A stretch of 64,000 nt of DNA from Anderseniella sp963759095. GTDB taxonomy: Bacteria; Pseudomonadota; Alphaproteobacteria; Rhizobiales; Aestuariivirgaceae. Below are positions 15,699-24,934 of this stretch, one piece after another. Position 1 is the stretch's first letter; each line of letters opens with the position of its first letter. The stretch lies in the NCBI GenBank assembly GCA_963759095.1, contig CAVWYF010000010.1:140513-204512 (forward strand). Reading direction: 5' to 3'. Under the pieces are notes generated by a model. The model worked only from the letters and a program-made list of their open reading frames with translations. It was not told where the DNA came from and did no database searches. The translations under genes were made by a program, and so were the position numbers.

Positions 15699-18600
15699 TT
15701 CGCAGTTTGCCTTGCTGAGGTCGAAACGCTTTCTGCCTCTGTTTGTCACCCAGGCGCTGGGTGCCCTGAACGACAATGTGTACAAAAACGCACTGGCTAT
15801 CCTGCTGGTTTACCGCATTGCTGCCGAAGCTGGTCTGAATGCGGCCGTGATGGCAACGGCTGCCGGTGGCATTTTTATCCTGCCGTTCTTTCTGTTTTCC
15901 GCCACCGCCGGACAGGTTGCCGACAAGTTCGACAAGGCAGGCCTGATCCGGCAGATCAAGCTGGCAGAAATTGTCATCATGACACTTGGTGCCCTGGCAT
16001 TGTTCTCCGGCGATGTGTGGTTTTTGTTCGGCGTGTTGTTTCTCATGGGCACGCAATCCGCATTCTTCGGCCCGCTGAAATACTCCATTCTGCCGGTACA
16101 CCTCAAGGAAAGTCAGCTGATCGGCGCCAACTCGCTGATCGAGGCTGGCACGTTTCTCGCCATTCTTGCCGGCACGATTGCGGGCGGTCTGCTGGTTTTG
16201 ACAGGTTATGGCATTGCCATTGTCTCCGGGCTGGTTCTGATACTGGCGGGTCTTGGCTATGCGGCAAGTCGCTTCATACCGGCTGCGCCGGCTGCAGCCC
16301 CTGATTTGAAGATCAGCTGGAATGTTGTTGCCGAAAGCTGGCGCATGGTGTCGAAGGCGGCATCGGTGAGGTTTTCACGCCTGACCATTCTGGGCATCTC
16401 CTGGTTCTGGCTGGTGGGTGCAACCTTGCTGTCGCTGTTCCCGGCGATTTCCAGCGACCTGTTGAAGGGTGACGAAACCGTTGTCACGCTGTTCCTGGTC
16501 CTGTTTACGGTCGGCATCGCCATTGGATCCATGTTGTGTAACCGTTTGCTGAAAGGCCAGGTCACGGCAATCCACGCCCCGTTCGGAGCCCTCGGCATCA
16601 CCATTTTTATCGCCGATTTCTCGTTCGCGTTGATGAATTACCAGCCGATGGCAAACGGGGAACTGGTTGGCGGGCTGACCTTCCTGTCTGACTGGACCAA
16701 TCTGCGCATGATGCTGGACCTGATTGGCGTGGCGTTGTGCGGGGGTATTTTCATCGTGCCGTTATACGCCATTCTGCAGGCAAGATCTGACGATGAGGAT
16801 CGCTCGCGAACCATTGCCGCCAACAATATCGTCAACGCGTTTTTCATGACCGCGGGTGCCGGAGTAGTAGCGGCACTGATCGGGGCAGGGGTTGCCATTC
16901 CAATAGTCCTGCTGGGTATCGCCGCGATCAATTTCATTGTCGCGATCTATGTATGTGTGCTGTTGCCGGACCAGTTGATCAAGACGGCTCTGATCGGCAT
17001 TCTCAAGCTGTTCTACCGGGTTGAGGTCAAAGGCCTGGAGAACTACGAAAAAGCCGGCAAGCGTGCCGTCATAGTTGTGAACCACGTATCGTTCCTGGAT
17101 CCTGTCCTGCTGGCTGCGTTCCTGCCGGTCAAACCCCTGTTCGCCGTCAACACTCACATTGCGAATGCCTGGTGGGTGAAGCCCTTCCTCAGGCTGGTCG
17201 ACGCCTTCCCGATGGACCCGACCAATCCGATGGCCGCCAAGGCGCTGGTGCGTGAAGTCAGGCAGGACAAGCACTGTGTCATATTCCCCGAAGGACGCAT
17301 TACCGTCACGGGCGCCCTCATGAAGGTGTTTGAAGGCCCGGCAATGATTGCAGATCAGGCTGACGCCGACCTGGTGCCGGTGCGTATCGATGGTGCCCAG
17401 TACACATTTTTCTCCAGGCTCAAGGGCACTCTGCGCGCCCGCTGGTTCCCCAAGATTACGCTGACCATCATGCCGCCGCGCAAGCTGGAAGTACCGGACG
17501 GCCTGGTCGGCAAAAGCCGCCGCCGTCATGCCGGCCAGCAGCTTTACGATGTCATGAGTGACATGATCTTTGAAACCTGCAATCGCCGCCGGTCTTTGTA
17601 TGACGCCTTGCTGGACGCAAAAGTCGTGCATGGCGGCAAGCATCCGATACTGGAAGACATCGAGCGCAACGCACTCGGATACGGAAAACTTGTCCTGAGC
17701 GCCCGGATAATGGGCCGCAAGCTGGCGGGCTATTGTGGCAAGGGCGAGCGTGTCGGGCTGATGGTACCCAACTCCGTCGGGGCTGTCGTGACCTTCTTTG
17801 CCCTGCAGTCGCAGGGCCGTGTGCCGGCCATGCTGAACTTCTCCACCGGTCTGGCAAATATGCAGGCGGCCATTGCAGCAGCCGATATCAAGACTGTCAT
17901 CACCTCGCGAAAATTCATCGAGGTTGCCAAGATGGAAGACACGGTGGCTGCATTCGAGAAAACCGTGAAAGTGGTCTACCTGGAAGATATCAAGGCTTCC
18001 ATAGGCGGTTGGGACAAGGCGCTGGCGCTGGTCACGGCGCCGTTTGCCGGGATCGCACATTCCAGGCTTGCGATCTCGCCGGATGATCCGGCCGTTGTCC
18101 TGTTTACCTCCGGTTCCGAGGGCACCCCCAAAGGCGTTGTTCTGAGCCACTCCAACCTGTTGGCAAACTGCTACCAGCTTGGAGCTCGGGTGGACTTCAA
18201 CCCGCGCGACATCGTGTTCAATGCACTGCCGGTGTTTCATTCGTTCGGGCTGACCGGCGGCACGCTGCTGCCGGTACTCGCCGGGGTAAAGACGTTCCTG
18301 TACCCGTCACCGCTGCATTACCGTATCGTGCCGGCGCTGGTTTACGACACCAATTCCACCATCATGTTTGGCACGGATACCTTCCTGGCAGGCTATGCGC
18401 GGTCTTCCGATGCATACGATTTCTATTCCGTCCGTTATGCGTTTGCCGGCGCTGAAAAAGTCAAGGACGAGACCCGGAGAGTGTGGAGCGAAAAATTCGG
18501 CATCCGCATTTTTGAAGGCTATGGTGCCACCGAAACATCGCCCGGCATTTCGACCAACACGGCGCAGCATTTCAAGGCAGGGTCCGTGGGCCGCTTCCTG

Positions 18601-19110
18601 CCGGGCATTTCATATGAGTTGCAGCCGGTCCCCGGTATCGAGGAGGGCGGCAGGCTAGTCGTCAACGGGCCCAATGTCATGCTGGGTTATTTGCGCGCGG
18701 AAAATCCAGGCGTGCTGGAAAGGACAGATGATGCCACCTACGACACCGGTGACATAGTTGATGTTGATGAACACGGTTTCATCACCATCCTGGGCCGGGC
18801 CAAGCGGTTCGCCAAGATCGCCGGCGAGATGGTCAGCCTCACGGCTGTTGAGGCCCAGGTCAGTACCATGTGGCCGGACAACATGCATGCGGTGGTCTCG
18901 ATACCGGATGCCCGCAAGGGCGAACAGCTCGTGCTGGTGACAGACAACGCCAAGGCCAAGCGCGACGCGCTGCAGACCCACTGCAAGAAGCACGGGCTGG
19001 GTGAACTGATGATGCCTAAAACCATCATGAACGTTAAGTCAGTGCCGGTACTGGGTACCGGCAAGACCGACTACGTCGGTGTAGGCGCACTCGTCGCGGC
19101 CTGCAATTGA
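15691..19110 (+). CDS. aas: Three-domain lysophospholipid flippase / acyltransferase / acyl-ACP synthetase (LplT-Aas fusion)
   Basis: Encodes 1139 aa. Residues about 1-425 form a 12-helix MFS domain like LplT (start ALLRSKRFLPLFVTQALGALNDN). Residues about 440-620 are a PlsC acyltransferase with NHVSFLD (near 465) and FPEGRIT (near 531). Residues about 650-1135 are an AMP-forming synthetase: FTSGSEGTPKGVVLSHSNL, YGATETSPGIS and DTGDIVDVDEHGF...GRAKRF. In E. coli, LplT and Aas are separate proteins that import and re-acylate lysophosphatidylethanolamine; here they are one chain, a fusion known in other proteobacteria. The adjacent lipase-like gene overlaps its start and may supply the lysolipid. 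Confidence 0.92.
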   Translation: MDNSQFALLRSKRFLPLFVTQALGALNDNVYKNALAILLVYRIAAEAGLNAAVMATAAGGIFILPFFLFSATAGQVADKFDKAGLIRQIKLAEIVIMTLGALALFSGDVWFLFGVLFLMGTQSAFFGPLKYSILPVHLKESQLIGANSLIEAGTFLAILAGTIAGGLLVLTGYGIAIVSGLVLILAGLGYAASRFIPAAPAAAPDLKISWNVVAESWRMVSKAASVRFSRLTILGISWFWLVGATLLSLFPAISSDLLKGDETVVTLFLVLFTVGIAIGSMLCNRLLKGQVTAIHAPFGALGITIFIADFSFALMNYQPMANGELVGGLTFLSDWTNLRMMLDLIGVALCGGIFIVPLYAILQARSDDEDRSRTIAANNIVNAFFMTAGAGVVAALIGAGVAIPIVLLGIAAINFIVAIYVCVLLPDQLIKTALIGILKLFYRVEVKGLENYEKAGKRAVIVVNHVSFLDPVLLAAFLPVKPLFAVNTHIANAWWVKPFLRLVDAFPMDPTNPMAAKALVREVRQDKHCVIFPEGRITVTGALMKVFEGPAMIADQADADLVPVRIDGAQYTFFSRLKGTLRARWFPKITLTIMPPRKLEVPDGLVGKSRRRHAGQQLYDVMSDMIFETCNRRRSLYDALLDAKVVHGGKHPILEDIERNALGYGKLVLSARIMGRKLAGYCGKGERVGLMVPNSVGAVVTFFALQSQGRVPAMLNFSTGLANMQAAIAAADIKTVITSRKFIEVAKMEDTVAAFEKTVKVVYLEDIKASIGGWDKALALVTAPFAGIAHSRLAISPDDPAVVLFTSGSEGTPKGVVLSHSNLLANCYQLGARVDFNPRDIVFNALPVFHSFGLTGGTLLPVLAGVKTFLYPSPLHYRIVPALVYDTNSTIMFGTDTFLAGYARSSDAYDFYSVRYAFAGAEKVKDETRRVWSEKFGIRIFEGYGATETSPGISTNTAQHFKAGSVGRFLPGISYELQPVPGIEEGGRLVVNGPNVMLGYLRAENPGVLERTDDATYDTGDIVDVDEHGFITILGRAKRFAKIAGEMVSLTAVEAQVSTMWPDNMHAVVSIPDARKGEQLVLVTDNAKAKRDALQTHCKKHGLGELMMPKTIMNVKSVPVLGTGKTDYVGVGALVAACN

Positions 19111-19140
19111 TTGGCAGTTGCAGCATTTTATGCTGTCAAA

Positions 19141-19170
19141 CCGGTCAGCTTGATATATCAGGCTGACCGG
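19141..19170 (+). terminator. Hairpin after aas-like gene
   Basis: Stem CCGGTCAGC/GCTGACCGG with inner TGATATATCA that can pair further. It starts 31 bases after the aas stop. No T-run follows, so it is a terminator-like or RNA-protecting structure rather than a textbook rho-independent terminator. Confidence 0.6.
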
Positions 19171-19273
19171 ACCGGCATATTCAAGATTTGCGCGCTACAA
19201 TATTCTGCAAAATGGAGGTGACAGGGACCGGAGGCAGAGACGGTCCGTCCGTTTTGACATCAAGGATCCGGCA

Positions 19274-19996
19274 ATGAAACTTACCGACTTCAAGGCACTG
19301 ACATTTGATTGTTATGGAACGCTGATCGACTGGGAGACCGGTATGGTGGAGGGGTTGAAACCTCTGACCTCACGGCTTGATCGTGAACTGTCGCGCGATG
19401 ATATTCTGGAGGCCCACGCCCGCCATGAATCGTCACAGCAATCCTGGACACCGGCAATGCGGTATCGTGAACTGTTGCCGATTGTCTACAAGCGGCTGGC
19501 CGAAGAATGGGCCGTGTCTGCAACGCCGGAAGAATGCGCCACCTATGGCCAGTCCGTGAAAAACTGGCCCGCTTTTTCTGACGCTGTCGGAGCTTTGAAG
19601 TATCTGAAAAGGCATTACAAGCTGGTCATCCTGTCGAATGTCGACAATGAGAGCTTTGCCGGCAGCAATGTGCGGCTGGATGTTGAGTTTGACGCCATCT
19701 ATACCGCTGAGGATGTCGGATCCTACAAACCGTCCGACCGCAATTTTGAATATATGCTGGACAAGTTGAAAACGCTTGGCGTTGAAAAGGGCGAAATCCT
19801 GCATACGGCTGAGAGCATGTTCCATGACCACGGCCCGGCCAACCGGCACGGGCTTGCTTCCTGCTGGATCTATCGCCGCTTTGACCAGGAAGGTTTTGGT
19901 GCAACCATGAACCCCGGCGACATGCCGAAGTACGATTTTCGCTTCAACAGCATGGCGGATCTGGTGAAGGCCCATCAGGACGCATTGAGAGAGTAA
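19274..19996 (+). CDS. HAD hydrolase, L-2-haloacid dehalogenase-like (type II)
   Basis: Encodes 240 aa of the haloacid dehalogenase superfamily. Motif I TFDCYGTLIDWE carries the nucleophile Asp; motif II is VILSNVDNES; motif III is the Lys in DVGSYKPSDRNFEYML; motif IV is in LHTAESMFHDHGPANRHGL with the acidic residue in the usual place. The DCYGTL-IDWE form is typical of type II 2-haloacid dehalogenases, but many such proteins act as phosphatases. It stands alone between two intergenic gaps; the Lrp regulator follows 41 bases later. Confidence 0.85.
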   Translation: MKLTDFKALTFDCYGTLIDWETGMVEGLKPLTSRLDRELSRDDILEAHARHESSQQSWTPAMRYRELLPIVYKRLAEEWAVSATPEECATYGQSVKNWPAFSDAVGALKYLKRHYKLVILSNVDNESFAGSNVRLDVEFDAIYTAEDVGSYKPSDRNFEYMLDKLKTLGVEKGEILHTAESMFHDHGPANRHGLASCWIYRRFDQEGFGATMNPGDMPKYDFRFNSMADLVKAHQDALRE

Positions 19997-20037
19997 AGAT
20001 GCGTCATGAGAATTTGCATGCAACGGGATGAAACCGG

Positions 20038-20541
20038 ATGGCAGGTGCGGTAAAGCTCGACCGGATTGACATAAACATTCTGGCCCGGCTTCAACAGAAC
20101 GGAAAACTGACCAACGTCAATCTGGCCGATGCTGTCGGATTGTCTCCCAGTCCGTGCCTGCAGCGTGTAAGGCGTCTGGAAAAAGCCGGTTACATCACGA
20201 GCTACAAGGCGCAGATCAACCTCGCTAAATTGGGTGACTACATCACCGTGTTCACAGAAGTCACGCTCAACGATCACCGGCGCGAGGATTTCATAAAGTT
20301 CGAAGCGGAAATCCGGCGTTACAACTCCGTGCAGGAATGCCATCTGGTCAGTGGTGGCTACGATTATCTGGTAAAATTTGTTGCCAGGAGCGTGGGGCAT
20401 TATCAGGAAATTATCGAGAACATCCTGGACCGAAACATCGGTGTCGACAAATACTTCAGCTACATAGTCATCAAGTCCATTCTGACGAAAGATGCAGTGG
20501 CATTGAGTGTCATTCTCCCGTCCGGAGACGAACAGCGATAG
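20038..20541 (+). CDS. Lrp/AsnC-family transcriptional regulator
   Basis: Encodes 167 aa. The N-terminal helix-turn-helix (KLDRIDINILARLQQNGKL, NVNLADAVGLSPSPCLQRV) is followed by the RAM effector domain (YITVFTEVTLNDHRREDF, SVQECHLVSGGYDYLVKFV), both standard for feast/famine regulators that bind amino acids. No typical amino-acid gene sits beside it; the HAD gene upstream is the nearest same-strand neighbour. Its 3' end is 21 bases from the convergent znuA stop. Confidence 0.9.
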   Translation: MAGAVKLDRIDINILARLQQNGKLTNVNLADAVGLSPSPCLQRVRRLEKAGYITSYKAQINLAKLGDYITVFTEVTLNDHRREDFIKFEAEIRRYNSVQECHLVSGGYDYLVKFVARSVGHYQEIIENILDRNIGVDKYFSYIVIKSILTKDAVALSVILPSGDEQR

Positions 20542-20562
20542 AGTGGCGTTTGCCGATAGTCA

Positions 20563-21495
20563 TCAACTGGATTTTGACAGGCATTGCCTGAACGACTGCG
20601 CCATGTTCCGGATCAGGTTGAAATAGAGGTCGGGGCCGTCCTCCAGCGTTGCGCCGAGGGGATCCAGAACACCGGGCTTCGTTTCCGTTCCTTCGGTGAC
20701 GACCTTAATCAGTTTCGGCTCGAACTGTGGTTCGGAAAACACGCATTGGACGTTGTTTTTCTTCAGTTTTTTCCGGATTTCCCTGACCCGTTCCGCTCCG
20801 GGCATAACCTCGGGGTTGACTGTAATGGAACCAGCCGCAGAGAGGCCAAACCGGGTTTCAAAATATTGATATGCATCATGGAACACAATGAAACTGCCGT
20901 CCTTGACGGGAGCCAATTCAACTGAGGTTTCCTTGATCAGGACGTCAAGCCGATCAAGCATGGCCATGGAATTGGTCTGGTACTGGTCCGCGTTGCCTCG
21001 GTCTGCGGCCGTCAGCGTATCTGCAATCATGACGGTCATGAGTTTTGCATTTTCCGGGTCCAGCCAGAAATGAAGATCGTGCTCTTCATGATCGTGATCA
21101 TGGCCACCTTCTTCCTTGTGCTCATGTGCCTGAAAAGTGCCGCCTTCGCGCTGTTCAAGTTTACGCAGTTCAGGCGTATCAAAGAGTTCGACGGATTTGG
21201 CCTTCTCTGCGATGGTCGCCACCGGTTTCTCCAGAAATGCCTCAAGTTCATGCCCGACCCAGAACACAACATCGGCCTTCTCAAGCAGGGAGGCTTGCGA
21301 CGGTTTCAGGGCATGGTTATGTGGCGAACCGGCACCGGTTACGAGCAGTTCAGGCGTCCCGACCCCTTCCATAACCGCCGAAACCAGCGAGTGGACGGGT
21401 TTGATTGACGTCACTACCTTGAGGTCTGCATATGCGGTGTTGGCTGTCAGAAGCAGGGTGGAAGCCGCTAGCAACAAGGTTTTTTGCAAGGTCAT
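20563..21495 (-). CDS. znuA: Zinc ABC transporter periplasmic binding protein
   Basis: Encodes 310 aa with a signal peptide (MTLQKTLLLAASTLLLTANTAYA). Cluster A-I features: SIKPVHSLVSAVMEGVG, the zinc His in GSPHNHALKPSQA, the His-rich acidic loop HEHKEEGGHDHDHEEHDLHFWLDP, FHDAYQYFETRFGL and EPQFEPKLI. The charged His loop is the hallmark separating ZnuA from manganese-binding relatives. Divergent from znuC, with two Zur boxes in the gap. Confidence 0.95.
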   Translation of the reverse strand: MTLQKTLLLAASTLLLTANTAYADLKVVTSIKPVHSLVSAVMEGVGTPELLVTGAGSPHNHALKPSQASLLEKADVVFWVGHELEAFLEKPVATIAEKAKSVELFDTPELRKLEQREGGTFQAHEHKEEGGHDHDHEEHDLHFWLDPENAKLMTVMIADTLTAADRGNADQYQTNSMAMLDRLDVLIKETSVELAPVKDGSFIVFHDAYQYFETRFGLSAAGSITVNPEVMPGAERVREIRKKLKKNNVQCVFSEPQFEPKLIKVVTEGTETKPGVLDPLGATLEDGPDLYFNLIRNMAQSFRQCLSKSS

Positions 21496-21530
21496 GTCAG
21501 GTCCATTCAGCAGTTAGGTAAATCAAAATA

Positions 21531-21570
21531 TGTAATGATATAACTTCTCATTGTGTAATGGTATAACATG
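21531..21570. promoter_or_regulatory. Two Zur boxes between znuA and znuC
   Basis: TGTAATGATATAACTTC (21531-21547) and TGTAATGGTATAACATG (21554-21570) share TGTAATG-R-TATAAC and are 23 bp apart. They resemble the AT-rich Zur operators of alphaproteobacteria (GTTATA/TATAAC core). Position between divergent znuA and znuC and the presence of zur in the same cluster support zinc-dependent repression in both directions. Confidence 0.85.
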
Positions 21571-21616
21571 TGAGATATTGCTGTGCAAGACAGGAATCTG
21601 AAAGAATCATGCCGAC

Positions 21617-22486
21617 ATGCTGAAACCATCAGAACCGCTGCTGCAATTATCCAATGCCGGTGTCGAGCGCGCCGGCAGGTGGCTGGTGCGCGGCGTGGAA
21701 TTTGCGGTTTGTGCCGGTGAGATCGTCACCATGATCGGACCCAATGGTTCCGGCAAGTCGACCACGGCGAAAATGGCCCTTGGAATTGTCGCGCCTGATG
21801 AGGGTAATGTCTCCAGGCGAGGCGGCCTCATTGTCGGGTATGTGCCGCAGAAAGTGACAATCGACTGGACATTGCCTTTGACCGTGGAGCGGTTCATGCG
21901 GCTGACGGGGAAGGTGGCCGTCACCGAAGCGGATGAAGCAATGCAGGCCACCGGTGTTTTGCATCTGAGGCATGAAGAGGTGCGCACCTTGTCGGGCGGC
22001 GAATTTCAGCGCGTAATGCTGGCGCGTGCCATTGCCCGCAAACCTGATCTGCTGGTACTGGATGAACCGGTGCAGGGCGTGGATTTCGCCGGCGAGATCG
22101 ATTTGTATGATCTGATCAGGCGCATTCGGGATCAGTTGAATTGTGGTGTGCTGCTCATCTCGCACGATCTGCACGTGGTGATGGCCGCAACGGACCGGGT
22201 GATTTGTCTCAACGGACATATGTGCTGCCAGGGCACGCCGACGGCCGTGGCATCAAGTAATGAATACAAGGAGCTTTTTGGCGCCCGGGCCGCTTCGGTG
22301 CTGGCGGTATATGAACACAGCCATGACCACACCCATCTGCCTGACGGCAGGGTGCGCCACGCGGACGGGTCGATCACCGAGCACTGCCATCCTGATGATG
22401 GCCATCATCATGATCATGGCCACGCCGACGGGCCGGTTGATGGCAGTCGCGATCAGAAGGCAGGAGGCTCGCGCCATGCTGGATGA
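21617..22486 (+). CDS. znuC: Zinc ABC transporter ATP-binding protein
   Basis: Encodes 289 aa. Walker A GPNGSGKST near residue 41, signature LSGGEFQRV near 125, Walker B LLVLDEPVQGVDF and the switch His in LISHDLHVV are all intact. The C-terminal 55 residues are very rich in His and Asp (HSHDHTHLPDG, HCHPDDGHHHDHGHADG), a tail seen in several ZnuC proteins and probably a zinc buffer or sensor. The last 11 bases overlap the znuB start. Confidence 0.95.
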   Translation: MLKPSEPLLQLSNAGVERAGRWLVRGVEFAVCAGEIVTMIGPNGSGKSTTAKMALGIVAPDEGNVSRRGGLIVGYVPQKVTIDWTLPLTVERFMRLTGKVAVTEADEAMQATGVLHLRHEEVRTLSGGEFQRVMLARAIARKPDLLVLDEPVQGVDFAGEIDLYDLIRRIRDQLNCGVLLISHDLHVVMAATDRVICLNGHMCCQGTPTAVASSNEYKELFGARAASVLAVYEHSHDHTHLPDGRVRHADGSITEHCHPDDGHHHDHGHADGPVDGSRDQKAGGSRHAG

Positions 22487-23321
22487 TTTTTTCACACGCG
22501 CACTGGTGGCCGGAATCGGCGTTGCGCTTGTTGCAGGGCCGTTGGGGTGTTTCATCGTCTGGCGGCGGCTGGCTTACTTCGGCGATACACTGTCTCATGC
22601 AGCCTTGTTGGGCGTTGCGCTTGCCTTGCTGTTTGAATTCAACATTACCCTGGCGGTTTTCGCGGTATCGGCATGTGTGTCGTTTGCGCTTTTGCTGCTG
22701 CAGAAGCGCGCCACGCTGTCGTCGGACGCATTGCTGGGGCTGTTGTCCCATTCCGCGCTGGCGCTCGGCCTGGTGGTGCTGGCTTTCATGACATGGGTAC
22801 GTGTTGACCTGATGGGATTCCTGTTTGGCGACATCCTGTCGGTGTCGCGCACTGACATTGCGATTATCTATCTGGGCGGACTGATGGTGATTTCCGTGCT
22901 GGCGTTGATCTGGCATCCGCTGTTTGCCGCAACGGTAAACCCTGAGCTTGCCCAGGCGGAGAATATGAACCCCGACCGTGCCAACCTCGTATTCATGTTG
23001 CTGATGGCGACGATCATCGCGATTTCCATGAAGATCGTCGGCGTTTTGCTGATCACTGCCATGCTGATTATTCCGGCCGCGACAGCCCGCCGCTTCGCTA
23101 CAGGGCCTGAGCAAATGGCGGTTCTTGCAGCATTGATTGGTGTGGTGAGCGTGGTGATGGGACTGTTCGGTTCGTTAAAGTTTGACACCCCGTCCGGACC
23201 CAGCATTGTAGTGGCGGCACTGGTGCTGTTCGTTCTCTCGCTGCTGTCGGCCGGCAGGCATCTGAAGAGGCGCGGGGAGGCCTCTCAGGCTGCGATTGTT
23301 GACAAGGAAAGCTTGAAATGA
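22476..23321 (+). CDS. znuB: Zinc ABC transporter permease
   Basis: Encodes 281 aa with about eight to nine membrane segments. The start at 22476 (MLDDFFTRALVAG) follows AGGAGG closely; a longer in-frame reading begins inside znuC and is not real. ABC-3 family features: GCFIVWRRLAYFGDTLSHAALLG at the start, then GLLSHSALALGL and MKIVGVLLITAMLIIPAATA. Overlaps znuC at its start and zur at its end (ATGA), so znuC-znuB-zur are translated together. Confidence 0.95.
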   Translation: MLDDFFTRALVAGIGVALVAGPLGCFIVWRRLAYFGDTLSHAALLGVALALLFEFNITLAVFAVSACVSFALLLLQKRATLSSDALLGLLSHSALALGLVVLAFMTWVRVDLMGFLFGDILSVSRTDIAIIYLGGLMVISVLALIWHPLFAATVNPELAQAENMNPDRANLVFMLLMATIIAISMKIVGVLLITAMLIIPAATARRFATGPEQMAVLAALIGVVSVVMGLFGSLKFDTPSGPSIVVAALVLFVLSLLSAGRHLKRRGEASQAAIVDKESLK

Positions 23322-23743
23322 CGGTTCATGCCCATTCTGAAAACGACCTGACCCGTAATCAGTCACTCGTGCTCGATAGGCTGTCGCAATCCGGCGGCCC
23401 GTTAAGCGCCTACACAATTCTGGATCAGTTGCGCGAGCACGGATTTCGCGCTCCACTGCAGGTCTATCGCGCCCTGGACAAGCTGGTCGAGTTCGGGATG
23501 GTCCACAGGCTGGAAAGCCTCAATGCATTTGTTGCCTGCCGCCATCCCAGTTGCGATGATCATGAAACCATAGCATTCACAATCTGTGACGAGTGTGGTC
23601 AGGTATCTGAAATCAGCGATGATACTGTTGCCGGCAGGTTGCAGTCACTCGCTGCGGAAACGGGGTTTACGTTGAAGAAATCTGCAGTCGAACTGCGCGG
23701 TGTATGCCAGACGTGCCGCAACGCTTCGCGAAAGGTCATGTAA
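23318..23743 (+). CDS. zur: Zinc uptake regulator, Fur family
   Basis: Encodes 141 aa. The winged helix (QSLVLDRLSQSGGPLSAYTILDQL, APLQVYRALDKLVEFGMVHRLES) is followed by a metal-binding dimer domain with CRHPSCDDHET, CDECGQ and CQTCR, the two Cys pairs forming the structural zinc site. The order znuC-znuB-zur and the boxes upstream identify it as Zur rather than Fur or Mur. The TAA stop overlaps the ATG of an acyl-CoA dehydrogenase gene (TAATG), an unusual neighbour for zur. Confidence 0.93.
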   Translation: MTVHAHSENDLTRNQSLVLDRLSQSGGPLSAYTILDQLREHGFRAPLQVYRALDKLVEFGMVHRLESLNAFVACRHPSCDDHETIAFTICDECGQVSEISDDTVAGRLQSLAAETGFTLKKSAVELRGVCQTCRNASRKVM

Positions 23744-24934
23744 TGCCGGCACAAGTTGATCTGGATGAATTTCGCGAAGAAGTGCGTCAGTTTCTGAATG
23801 AAAATCTACCCACCCGAATAAGCAACAAGGTGCGCTCAGGCCTGCGCATGACCAAGGCTGACTATGAGGAGTGGCATGCGATCCTGAATGAAAAGGGCTG
23901 GCTTGCCGTCAACTGGCCGGTGGAGTTTGGCGGCACCGGGTGGACGGCGCATCAGCGCTTTATTTTCGAAGACGAGATGTGTGCAGCACATGCACCCAGA
24001 ATTGTCCCGTTTGGCTTGATGATGCTGGGTCCGGTGTTGCAGAAATTCGGCTCACAGGCACAGCGCGACCGGTTTCTGCCGCGTATTCTGAACGGCGATG
24101 ACTGGTGGTGTCAGGGATATTCCGAACCCGGTGCCGGGTCAGACCTGGCATCATTGAAGACCCGGGCGGTTCGTGATGGCGATCACTATGTGGTCAATGG
24201 CCAGAAGACCTGGACCACGCTGGGCCAGCACGCCAACTGGATTTTCTGCCTGGTGCGCACCGACACCGAAGTGAAACCAGCAGGCCGGTATCTCGTTCCT
24301 GCTGATCGACATGGCAAGTCCCGGTGTGGAGATACGCCCGATCCGGCTTCTGGACGGGGAGGCGGAGGTCAATGAAGTGTTCTTCGACGATGTGCGTGTG
24401 CCCGTTGAAAATCTCGTTGGTGAAGAAAACCAGGGCTGGACTTACGCAAAGTATCTTTTGACACATGAGCGCACCAATATTGCGGGTACCGGTTTTGCGA
24501 AAGCCGGGCTAGATGCGGTCAAACGAATTGCCGCTCAGGAAATGGCAGGCGGCAAAACTCTTGCGGCAAACCCGCATTTTGCGGCCCGTCTCGCGCAGGT
24601 TGAAATTGATCTGATGGCCATGGAGACCACCAATCTCCGTGTTATCGCGCAGGTCGCCGCCGGGCAGGCGCCTGGTGTTGAAAGCTCCATGCTGAAAATC
24701 AAGGGAACCGAGTTGCGTCAGCAGATCAACGATCTGACCAGACGCGCCGTAGGACCTTATGCAATCCCGTTTGTATCCGAGGCGCTTGACGAGGGCTCCA
24801 ATGCGCAATCCATCGGGCCGGACTACGCGGCACCGGTTGCTGCACAGTATTTCAACAACCGCAAACTGACGATTTATGGCGGGTCCAATGAAGTACAGCG
24901 GACCATCATTGCAAAGCAGGTGCTGGACCTGTGA
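23743..24934 (+). CDS. Acyl-CoA dehydrogenase, interrupted by one +1 frameshift
   Basis: Read through a single extra base the gene encodes 396 aa, normal for the family. Part one (from MPAQVDLDEFREEV) shows WPVEFGGTGWT, GYSEPGAGSDLASLKTRAV and NGQKTWTTLGQHANW. Near 24280 the frame changes: removing one G restores KPQAGISFLLIDMASPGVE. Part two continues to YGGSNEVQRTIIAKQVLDL. It is a flavoprotein that oxidises an unknown acyl-CoA. The next gene encodes a second family member, and paired acyl-CoA dehydrogenases often form mixed complexes. Whether the frameshift is real is unresolved. Confidence 0.85.

Noticed and set aside
16762..18240. Minus-strand frame of 492 codons opposite the aas-like gene
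   Set aside because: Antisense shadow of the acyltransferase/synthetase domains; His- and Gln-rich low-complexity peptide.
22316..22440. His-rich ZnuC tail as a repeat or a CRISPR-like structure
   Set aside because: The base repetition comes from CAT/CAC and GAT codons of the coding His/Asp tail.
22260..22475. Extended N-terminus for ZnuB
   Set aside because: It lies inside znuC in another frame; the ATG at 22476 has the ribosome site and the family's normal start.
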